From Geothrix oryzisoli (GTDB lineage: Bacteria > Acidobacteriota > Holophagae > Holophagales > Holophagaceae): a stretch of 64,000 bases of DNA. Position 1 is the stretch's first letter. Every line of letters begins with the position of its first letter. The DNA lies in the NCBI RefSeq assembly GCF_022808865.1, contig NZ_JAKZLB010000001.1:186001-250000 (forward strand), in the 5' to 3' direction. This document shows, in pieces, positions 38,587 through 45,363 of the stretch. The translations under genes and the position numbers were made by a program. The notes below the pieces were generated by a model. The model saw only the letters and a program-made list of their open reading frames with translations, was not told the origin of the DNA and ran no database searches.

Positions 38587-39443
38587 GGCCGCTGCTGGTT
38601 CTCCCCCTCCTGCTGACAGCCCCTCTCCTGGGCGCCCAGAAGGCGCGGACGACCAGGCCCCAGCCCGTGGTGGCCTATGTACCCGACCTCAAGCAGTGGC
38701 GCCTGGAGCTGTCGCCGGCCCTCGGCGGGTGGTCCGGGGACCGCACCGTGAACCTGCGGATCAAGCTGGTGGACCCCCGGGATCCCAACCCGCCCAAGGA
38801 CCAGGCCCAGCCCCGGTTCTTCGATGAGGAAGGGGGGGGCGAGGACGAGCTTCGCACGGAGGACACCCGCACCGCCGAGCAGCTCCGGCAGGAACGGCTG
38901 GCCCGGGAGGCCGAGGCCGCCCGCAACGCCTGGCGGACGCGCACCCTGCAGGTGTGGTTCAACGGTGCGGCGCTGCGCTGGCAGGCCAGCGTGGGCACCA
39001 CCCTGCACACCGAGCTCACCGCCCAGAATGGCGAGAACCGGCTGGAGATCCTGGAACCGGATTCGGGCCTGAAAGTGGTTCGCAGCTGGTGGGTGTCCAC
39101 GGCGCGGACCCGCCTCCGCGTGGTGTCCCTGCAGGTTGGCGACGAGTACCCCGGCGGCAGCCTCCAGGTGCAGGAGCCGGACGGGGCCCTGGCCCAGGGG
39201 GGGCGCCGCACGCCCTCGGGCGGCATGCTGCGCTGGTCCGGCGAATACACCCACGAGACCCCGCCACCGGGTACCTACACGCTGAAATGGATCAGCGGCT
39301 GGCGGGGCGGCCGGCCGACCCGGGTCCGCCTCGAGGCCCTGCTGGACGGCGGCACCGACCAGGAGCGCCGCTGGACCTGGGAGCGCCTCATTCTGCCCGG
39401 CGCCGGACCGGTCACCCTGGGGACCTTCGATGTGGAACCCTAG
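38583..39443 (+). CDS. Exported DUF2135-like (YfaP-type) protein
   Basis: The 286-residue product has a signal peptide (LLVLPLLLTAPLLGAQ), an acidic linker (EEGGGEDELRTEDTRT), a beta-sandwich region (TLQVWFNGAALRWQ, LHTELTAQNGENRLEILEP) and a C-terminal beta domain (GGSLQVQEPDG, ETPPPGTYTLKWISGWRGG). The last domain resembles DUF2135 of YfaP, where a P-x-G-x-Y-x-L strand is typical. The function of that family is unknown; by context it acts with the macroglobulin in the periplasm. GGAGG precedes the ATG, which overlaps the macroglobulin stop by four bases. Its own stop overlaps the next gene by 14 bases. Confidence 0.75.
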   Translation: MRPLLVLPLLLTAPLLGAQKARTTRPQPVVAYVPDLKQWRLELSPALGGWSGDRTVNLRIKLVDPRDPNPPKDQAQPRFFDEEGGGEDELRTEDTRTAEQLRQERLAREAEAARNAWRTRTLQVWFNGAALRWQASVGTTLHTELTAQNGENRLEILEPDSGLKVVRSWWVSTARTRLRVVSLQVGDEYPGGSLQVQEPDGALAQGGRRTPSGGMLRWSGEYTHETPPPGTYTLKWISGWRGGRPTRVRLEALLDGGTDQERRWTWERLILPGAGPVTLGTFDVEP

Positions 39444-40260
39444 GCTCGCCGCTGTCCTCCTGGCCTTCCGGCTGCTGACCGCCCAGCCTGCGCCGGAAGC
39501 CGGGCCCAATCCCGCGCTGCTGGCGGCTTCGCGGGCGCCGGTCCTCCGGCCGGGCGAGGGCTTCGCCATCACCTTGGGGGACGGTGAGGTGCGGGCCTTC
39601 GGGGAGGCCCGCCGGGAGGCCCCCATGGGCAGCCTCGCCAAGCTGGTCTGGACGCGGCTGGAGGGGGCCGAGTGGTCCAGCTCGGGCGTCCAGTACCGGT
39701 GCAAGGGGGCGGACGGGCCTTTCGTGTGCTGGAACCGCGAGGGCCATGGTCGGGTGGATCTGGGCCGCGCCCTCCAGGAGAGCTGCAACCTGGCTTTCCT
39801 GTTCTGGATCGCGGGCTCCCGCGAGCGCTGGCTGCAGGACTACGGCCCGGATGCGGCCCGGGCGCGCCTGGAGGATGTCTTCCAGCCCTTCCTGGGCCAC
39901 CGGATGCCTCCGGGGGAAGGCCTGCCTCCCCTGACGCCGGCCTGGGTCGGGGACGGGGATCTGCTGCGGACCAGCCCCGAGGCCTTCCTCCGCTGGCTCA
40001 TGGAACCGGACCAGGCGGAGGTGGTGACCTTCGGGAAGCGCTACCTGGCGGGCTACTGGGTGGAGTTCATGGACCTGTTCGGCAAGGAGGGCTGGTGGTT
40101 CAAGACCGGCACCGGCCCGGTGCCCGGCGAGCCTGCCGCCACCAGCGCCTGGGTGGCGGGTGGGCGGGGTTCCGCCCTCGTGGTGCTCCACCTGCCGCGC
40201 GGTCGGGGCAAACACGAGGGCATGGTGCGCATCCGGGAGATCCTGGGGCTGAAACCTTGA
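39430..40260 (+). CDS. Exported penicillin-binding-protein/class D beta-lactamase-like serine enzyme
   Basis: The 276-residue protein starts with a hydrophobic export signal. All three active-site motifs of penicillin-recognising serine enzymes are in order at plausible spacing: S68-L-A-K71 (SxxK), S118-C-N120 (SxN, within GHGRVDLGRALQESCNLAF, very like PBP2-type transpeptidases) and K225-T-G227 (KTG, in GWWFKTGTGP). It should therefore bind or act on peptidoglycan stem peptides, or be a beta-lactam-reactive enzyme, in the periplasm. It is small compared with class B PBPs and has only the catalytic domain. By position it may correspond to part of YfaQ. Its start lies 14 bases inside the previous gene and its stop overlaps the next start. 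Confidence 0.78.
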   Translation: MWNPRLAAVLLAFRLLTAQPAPEAGPNPALLAASRAPVLRPGEGFAITLGDGEVRAFGEARREAPMGSLAKLVWTRLEGAEWSSSGVQYRCKGADGPFVCWNREGHGRVDLGRALQESCNLAFLFWIAGSRERWLQDYGPDAARARLEDVFQPFLGHRMPPGEGLPPLTPAWVGDGDLLRTSPEAFLRWLMEPDQAEVVTFGKRYLAGYWVEFMDLFGKEGWWFKTGTGPVPGEPAATSAWVAGGRGSALVVLHLPRGRGKHEGMVRIREILGLKP

Positions 40261-41735
40261 TCGCTCTGGCGGTCGCGGCACCCGCGCCACCGTTCACGCC
40301 ACCCGTGGTCGAGGGTGATCCGGTTGTCCGGCCGGCTGTGGAAGAGGCGCTGCGGCAGTCCTTCGCGGCCACGGCAGGCTATGGCGCCTGGCCTTCCGGG
40401 CCCTGGCGCGTGGTCATCCACCCGGATGCCGCCGCCTTCGAGCAGGCTACCGGGGCCCCCACCGGCCGCAGCGCCCAGTGGGTGGGCGGAACCCTGCATC
40501 TGCGCCCCTGGGAGCAGCTGCAGAGGCGGGACGCGGGGCTGGTTCTGCGGCATGAGCTGACGCACCGGCGCCTGCGGGATGCGGGCCTCCGCCGCTGGGC
40601 CGAGGAGGCCCGGTGTCTGTGGGCGGAGCGTCACCCGAGGCCGCCGAAGGCCTGGCCCGCCACGCCTCCCTCCGGGCTGCAGGCGCGCCTCGACCGCGCC
40701 CTCGCCGGGGGCACCACCCGCGAGCAGGCCTGGGCGTACCGCTGGCTGCGGGCCTGGCTCCGGGGCGAGCCCCTGCCTGCACCGCCCAGCGCCAAGGCGG
40801 CCGAGCGCGATGCCTGGGTCCGGGAAGCCCCCCTCCTGGCCGAGACCATCACTGTGGTGTGGCCGCCGGAGCGCCTCCGCCACGGCATGGAAGTGAATGG
40901 ACACCGGCTGTCGCATGTGGCCGGGAAGACCTGGCGGTTCCGCGGTCCGGTCCGGTTCGGCCCGGGTTTCCCCGTCCACCAGCTGACCGGCCGCGTGGTG
41001 GTGCGGGCCGAGGCGAAGGGATGGCGCCTGGCCTGGACGGCCTCCCACGCTGCCTGGATCGCCGCCGCCACCGAGGGCGAGCTGGGTGCCGGGGCGCCGT
41101 TCGAGGCCCGGCGGGCCTTGGCGGCGGTCCTCCGCCGCTGGCTGGAGGGGCACCGTCAGCAACATCCCGGCGGCGTCCTCTGCCCCCTGACGCACTGCGC
41201 CGTGGTGCGGGGCAGTGCCTCCGCAGACACGGCCCAGGCCGTGGCGGCCGCTCCGGGTCTGGAGCTGGATCCCCGCTGGGCCTTCTTCACCGGCTCTGCG
41301 GGTGGGCACGCCCTCAGCCCCCGCGAGGTATGGGGCGAGGGACCGGTCGGCTCCGGCCAGGCCGCGGAGGTCCCCGGCGACCGCTGGCGGGCCTGGGAAC
41401 GGGACCTCAGCGCCGCCCAGGTCGAGGCATTGAAGCAGGCTGTGCGGCCAGGCGTGAAGGCAGGGCAACGCGGCCTGCGCCTGGGGGACTCCGGGCCCTA
41501 TGCGGTCGAGGATCTGCGCCTGGCCGCAGGCCGGCGCTTCGGCTGGACCACCTGGCCCAGCAATGTCTGCGCGGCGGAGGTCCGCCCTGACGGATCGCTG
41601 CGGCTGAGCGGCTATGGTTGGGGCCACAACGTGGGCCTCTGCCTTGCCACCGCCCGTTTCCGCGCGGGCGAGGGCGCCAGCGCAGAGCAGATCCTGGCGG
41701 AGGCGTTCCCGGCCTCGTGGCGGGTCGCACCATGA
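40257..41735 (+). CDS. HExxH metallopeptidase-like plus SpoIID-like domain protein
   Basis: The 492-residue product begins at a TTG overlapping the preceding TGA (TTGA). An N-terminal region has H99-E-L-T-H103, then W114-A-E-E about ten residues on, the spacing of gluzincin-type peptidase MA-like domains. The second half (about 260-492) looks like SpoIID/LytB: ATEGELGAGAPFEARRALAAVL, a Cys-containing GGVLCPLTHCAVVRG, and the closing GWGHNVGLCLATARFRAGEGASAEQILAEAFP. SpoIID enzymes cleave glycan strands lacking stem peptides. The short hydrophobic start (IALAVAAPAP) is a marginal export signal. In context it would edit the wall beside a macroglobulin and a PBP-like enzyme. Function is inferred from motifs only. 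Confidence 0.72.
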   Translation: MIALAVAAPAPPFTPPVVEGDPVVRPAVEEALRQSFAATAGYGAWPSGPWRVVIHPDAAAFEQATGAPTGRSAQWVGGTLHLRPWEQLQRRDAGLVLRHELTHRRLRDAGLRRWAEEARCLWAERHPRPPKAWPATPPSGLQARLDRALAGGTTREQAWAYRWLRAWLRGEPLPAPPSAKAAERDAWVREAPLLAETITVVWPPERLRHGMEVNGHRLSHVAGKTWRFRGPVRFGPGFPVHQLTGRVVVRAEAKGWRLAWTASHAAWIAAATEGELGAGAPFEARRALAAVLRRWLEGHRQQHPGGVLCPLTHCAVVRGSASADTAQAVAAAPGLELDPRWAFFTGSAGGHALSPREVWGEGPVGSGQAAEVPGDRWRAWERDLSAAQVEALKQAVRPGVKAGQRGLRLGDSGPYAVEDLRLAAGRRFGWTTWPSNVCAAEVRPDGSLRLSGYGWGHNVGLCLATARFRAGEGASAEQILAEAFPASWRVAP

Positions 41736-41983
41736 TCTGGTGGGTCTACCTGCTCCGCTGCGGGGACGGCACGCTCTACTGCGGCATCGCGCTGGATGTG
41801 GAGGCACGCCTCCGGCTGCACCGCGAGGGAAAGGGTGCCAAGTACACCCGGGGCCGGAGCCCCCTGGAGTTGGTGTATCGCGAAGCCTGCGGCTCGAAAG
41901 CCGAGGCCCTGCGGAGGGAGCGGACCCTCAAGCGCCTGAAGCGCCCGGCCAAGGAAGCGCTGATCACTACAGGAAGACCGTGA
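41732..41983 (+). CDS. GIY-YIG domain protein (YhbQ/UPF0213-like)
   Basis: An 83-residue protein consisting of one GIY-YIG nuclease-like module. It has WVYLLRCGDGTLYCGIALDVEARLRLH in place of GIY...YIG, the conserved Arg in ARLRLH, RGRSPLELVYREA, and the Glu in EALRRERTLKRLKR. This is the length and pattern of the small UPF0213/YhbQ group, whose role in DNA processing is poorly known. The ATG overlaps the upstream stop (ATGA), so it is the last gene of the macroglobulin operon. Its 3' end overlaps the convergent gene by 17 bases. Confidence 0.88.
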   Translation: MIWWVYLLRCGDGTLYCGIALDVEARLRLHREGKGAKYTRGRSPLELVYREACGSKAEALRRERTLKRLKRPAKEALITTGRP

Positions 41984-42767
41984 TCGCGAGCCGGATGCCC
42001 GGGTGGCGGGGGTTGACCAGGTAGTAGCCGTCGCCGTAGTAGTCGACATACACCTCATCGGTCAGGTACCAGTCGTCCACCCAGAACTCCGGCCAGGGAT
42101 CCACCATGAGGAACCAGTAGCCCCCGCACCTGAACCGGGGATAGCCCTGGTAGATCACCGGGCGGCTGCCGATGCGGAAGGGATGCCCGTACCCGAAACG
42201 GGAGACGAACTGCGGCTCGGGGATGCGGTAGCCGCCGTAGCCTCCGCGCTGGGCCCAGGTCCGGTGGTCCCGCTCCCAGTGCTGGGCGCGATGTTCCCGC
42301 CAGCTCGAGTGGGCCGGCCAGGCATTCCGGCGCCAGGTGTCCCGGGTCTGCCAGGCGCGGGCCGTTTCAGCGGCCCGCGGGGAGGGGCGAGCGTCCCGAA
42401 CCGGCGGACGGGAGGACTCCCGGCGGTCGGAGGGGGGCCTCACAGCGCCGGGCGCCTCGCGTCGGTCCATGCGTCCCTCGGAGCGTCCTTCAGGCCGGGC
42501 GAATCGTTCCGGCCGCGCCTGGCGCTCGGGCCCAGGCATGGGACGGACCCGTTCCATGTCCCGCGAAGGGCGGGGCGCCTGGGGGGCGGCTCTCGTGGGT
42601 GAGGGCTGTTCCCGGCCCCGCTCGGGGCCTCGTTCGGGGGCGCGGCCCTCACGGGGGCGATCCGGCCGGGGGCCTTCCTCCCGGCGGTCGTGCTGGGCCG
42701 GGGCCGGCACGGTCAGGACGGCCAGAAGCAACAGAACCAGGGGGCTGGACGTTCGATGGCGCGTCAT
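41967..42767 (-). CDS. Exported Arg/Pro-rich protein with aromatic C-terminal domain
   Basis: The 266-residue product has a signal peptide (LVLLLLAVLTVPAPAQ), then about 110 residues dominated by Arg, Pro, Glu and Gly with no fold. The C-terminal part (about 140-266) has WRRNAWPAHSSWREHRAQHWERDHRTW, a GYGHPFRIGSR segment and a Tyr/Asp-rich end (YYGDGYYLVN). This organisation resembles RcnB-like or DUF6515 exported proteins, whose terminal domain carries a Trp/Tyr-rich sheet. The basic stretch may bind nucleic acid or cell wall. The function is unknown. AAAGGAGG precedes the ATG. Convergent 3' overlap with the GIY-YIG gene. Confidence 0.75.
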   Translation of the reverse strand: MTRHRTSSPLVLLLLAVLTVPAPAQHDRREEGPRPDRPREGRAPERGPERGREQPSPTRAAPQAPRPSRDMERVRPMPGPERQARPERFARPEGRSEGRMDRREAPGAVRPPSDRRESSRPPVRDARPSPRAAETARAWQTRDTWRRNAWPAHSSWREHRAQHWERDHRTWAQRGGYGGYRIPEPQFVSRFGYGHPFRIGSRPVIYQGYPRFRCGGYWFLMVDPWPEFWVDDWYLTDEVYVDYYGDGYYLVNPRHPGIRLAITVFL

Positions 42768-42903
42768 GGACTCCTCCTTTCCACATCCTCGATGGAGGCA
42801 CTGGATAAGATGCTGGAAAAGCAGGATCAGTGCCAGCCCAGGCAGCTCCGCCTTCCGGAGGGGGTGTTCCAGCCCTTCGGAGCCTGGCCTTCCAAGGCCG
42901 CCA

Positions 42904-43659
42904 TCAGTGCTGCAGCAGGTTCCGCAGGTCGTCCATCTGGGCCTTCGACGCCAGCGGGCGGGCTGGCTGGGACCCATCCAGGGGTACCGCGAGCACCTCC
43001 GCGGACTCGGCCTTCCGCGAATCGCTCCGGGTCTCCACGACCAGGTAGACCGTTCGACGGAGGCTGTCGTAGTGCCAATTGGCACACGCGGTCCCCGTGG
43101 CGGTGACCGCGCGCAGGTTCCGGCCCGACGCGTCGCAGAGCCAGATCCGGGCCTCGTCGCCTTCGTCGAGGCGGCCATTCCCGTTCGTGTCCGAATCGAC
43201 GATGCTCACCACCAGGCCGTCGACTCGGGCGCTCCGGCCCTCGTCCCCATCCTCGAGGGTGTCGTAGCGGAGGATGAGGCTTTTCCGGGTGAGCAGGGGC
43301 CGGGAGGCCAGCGTCTTGGCGTCCACGAAGAGGAGGTTGAAGAGGGGGACGTTCGGGGCGCTCTTGTTGTAGCTCCCGATGCCCCGAGGCTCCTCGGGTT
43401 CCTGTGGGAGACCCTCCACGGGGACGAGCAGGGTGTCCGTGCCCTTCAGGGACTTCGGAACCCCAAGGCGCAGGATGGCGGCTTGGGAGGGAGTGTCCGT
43501 GGTGGACGCCGAGGCTCCGGCCGGAAGGCCCTGGCCCCGGTCGCGAGCGGGCCAGAGCGCGGTGGCGCCGACGATCAGCAGGACGACCAGGCCGACCAGC
43601 AGGAGCGTTCCGTTCACGGCCCAGAGAAGGTGGTTGTAGCGCTGGAGGTCGGTCCTCAT
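42904..43659 (-). CDS. Single-pass membrane protein of unknown function
   Basis: A 251-residue protein with one N-terminal membrane helix (LLWAVNGTLLLVGLVVLLIVGATALW) and a large domain outside or, less likely, inside. The region includes GSYNKSAPNVPLFNLLFVDAKT, a strand-rich GLVVSIVDSDTNGNGRLDEGDEARIWL with an EF-hand-like acidic loop (D-T-N-G-N-G-R-L-D), and ANWHYDSLRRTVYLVVETRSD. The dockerin-like acidic loop may bind Ca2+. I recognise no family. Its ATG overlaps the rpe stop (ATGA), so it is translated with rpe. A small GGCCTT/AAGGCC hairpin sits just behind its stop. Confidence 0.75.
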   Translation of the reverse strand: MRTDLQRYNHLLWAVNGTLLLVGLVVLLIVGATALWPARDRGQGLPAGASASTTDTPSQAAILRLGVPKSLKGTDTLLVPVEGLPQEPEEPRGIGSYNKSAPNVPLFNLLFVDAKTLASRPLLTRKSLILRYDTLEDGDEGRSARVDGLVVSIVDSDTNGNGRLDEGDEARIWLCDASGRNLRAVTATGTACANWHYDSLRRTVYLVVETRSDSRKAESAEVLAVPLDGSQPARPLASKAQMDDLRNLLQH

Positions 43660-44342
43660 GCCTGCCGCCCCGCACCCATCTCTTGCAGGAGTGAAGCCAC
43701 GGCCGTCCCCGGGGCCTCGGCCTTGAACACAGCGTTGCCGGCCACGAGGCAGTCGGCTCCGGCCCGCACGAGATCGGAAGCGTTCTTCAGGCTCACGCCG
43801 CCATCCACCTGGATGAAGAAGGGCACGCCGCGCGCCGCCCGCAGGGCGTTGAGGCGCTTCACCTTGTCCAGGACACGGGGGATGAAGCTCTGCCCGCCGA
43901 AGCCCGGGTTCACGCTCATGAGCAGCACGAAGTCGAAGTCGCCGATGAGGTCCACGAGGGTCTCGATGGGTGTGCCCGGATTCAGCACCACACCGGCTTT
44001 GCCGCCCGCCTGACGGATGGCGGCGAGGGTGCGGTGCAGGTGGGGATCCGCCTCCTGGTGGATGCTCACCCAGTCGGCGCCGGCCTTCACGAAATCCGCC
44101 GCGTAGCGCAGGGGCTCCACGATCATCAGATGGCAGTCCAGGGGCAGCGTCGTGGCCTTGCGCAGGCCTTCCACCACCGGCAGGCCGATGGTGATGTTCG
44201 GCACGAAGCGGCCATCCATGACGTCCACATGCACCACCTGGGCCCCCGCGGACTCGATCATCCGCAACTCCTCGCCCAGCCGCGTGAAGTCTGCGGAGAG
44301 CAGGGAAGGGGCCAGCAGGGGGGATGCGGGGCGGAGGGTCAT
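43656..44342 (-). CDS. rpe: Ribulose-phosphate 3-epimerase
   Basis: The 228-residue TIM-barrel enzyme interconverts ribulose-5-phosphate and xylulose-5-phosphate. Motifs are LAPSLLSADFTRLGEE, the metal/catalytic VHVDVMDGRFVPN, DCHLMI, SIHQEAD, VLNPGTPIE, VLLMSVNPGFGGQSF, and QVDGGVS, holding the usual His and Asp residues. The ribosome-binding sequence ahead of the ATG is weak. The membrane protein downstream overlaps its stop by four bases. No other pentose-phosphate gene is adjacent. Confidence 0.95.
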   Translation of the reverse strand: MTLRPASPLLAPSLLSADFTRLGEELRMIESAGAQVVHVDVMDGRFVPNITIGLPVVEGLRKATTLPLDCHLMIVEPLRYAADFVKAGADWVSIHQEADPHLHRTLAAIRQAGGKAGVVLNPGTPIETLVDLIGDFDFVLLMSVNPGFGGQSFIPRVLDKVKRLNALRAARGVPFFIQVDGGVSLKNASDLVRAGADCLVAGNAVFKAEAPGTAVASLLQEMGAGRQA

Positions 44343-44399
44343 GTGCCTAGTATCACCGAGGTCGGTATTCCGTGTACCAGCGGGAGGCTGGAGTTAGGG

Positions 44400-45350
44400 T
44401 CAGCTCAACTGCCACCCATCTCGACCCTCAGCGATGACTTGCCGCTTCCACTTTTTCGGGCTGTATTGTCCAGCGCTGAACGTGACTTCGTAATGGATGA
44501 TGCGTTGGCGGATTTGAGCTGTATAGGTGAAGAACTCCACCACAATATCCCCCCCGCTGCGGCAAACCTTCGGATGCCAGTCAGTCGGGGCTGATCTCAC
44601 CCAAGTCCATCCCGAGGGCAGACGCTCTGCCTTTGTCAGGTAAGTGAGTGGCGCAGGATTGGTTTGGGGTAGGTCTTCTTCGAACTGATCCTCTTTGAAT
44701 CGGTAATGGCTAGGACTGGTCCAGAGAATGTGCTGGAAATTCCATGCGCCCAAATTTTGCGCATCGGCCTGATCCCATGTTCCGGGGAAGTCCTGAATTT
44801 CCAACCGGAAGAGGGAGGCCTCGAAATACGATTTCAGGGAGAGGTCTCCCGCGAGGAGGGACATGTAGTCGCGGCTGAACCAGGCTGGATCATCGTTCGG
44901 CAGATTCAGGGGTTCCGCTGGTTGTGGAGGGAATCTGCGTTGATTATTCGGTGTCGCCAGAGGAGAAAGCCTAAGTGTAATGCCCCGATGGATGCCATAG
45001 ACCTTGGTGAATCCACACGGATGGCAACAACTCCCAACCGCAGGCCCCCAGTCGTACGCCACGAGGGTGAACGTTTCGTTTAAGTGAATCGATGAGAACT
45101 GGCAGAGGATCGCCATCGGGTCGCGGAACGGGACGATCCAGGATGCCGAATCAAGTGGCCGATCGTATCGGGCTACCCTCGATGCCGCGCTCCGGTAGCT
45201 TCGAAGCCTTGCCAATGTCGATTGGAACTCGGGCTGCGAGAATCTGACGCAGTCACTCGTCGTACTCCGAAATTTCGAGGGGCCACATCCCAAATTCACG
45301 ACGAGCAGGATCGAGATCCATGTGTCGCCTCGGAGACGAATCGTCATCAC
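44400..45350 (-). CDS. Lipoprotein of unknown function with atypical base composition
   Basis: A 316-residue protein with a short signal and probable lipobox (LVVNLGC) at about residue 22. The mature part is rich in aromatic residues (YDWGPAVGSCCHPCGFTKVYGIHRG, YFEASLFRLEIQDFPGTW, WKRQVIAEGRDGW) and has several cysteines but no family signature I can name. The coding sequence is clearly less GC-rich, with A/T-ending codons, than its neighbours, which points to recent acquisition. The frame opens with GTG at 45350 immediately followed by ATG at 45347; GGAG suits either. It starts 13 bases behind the amidohydrolase stop, so it was inserted into or placed behind that transcription unit. Confidence 0.75.
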   Translation of the reverse strand: MMTIRLRGDTWISILLVVNLGCGPSKFRSTTSDCVRFSQPEFQSTLARLRSYRSAASRVARYDRPLDSASWIVPFRDPMAILCQFSSIHLNETFTLVAYDWGPAVGSCCHPCGFTKVYGIHRGITLRLSPLATPNNQRRFPPQPAEPLNLPNDDPAWFSRDYMSLLAGDLSLKSYFEASLFRLEIQDFPGTWDQADAQNLGAWNFQHILWTSPSHYRFKEDQFEEDLPQTNPAPLTYLTKAERLPSGWTWVRSAPTDWHPKVCRSGGDIVVEFFTYTAQIRQRIIHYEVTFSAGQYSPKKWKRQVIAEGRDGWQLS

Positions 45351-45363
45351 TCAGCTCCAATGA

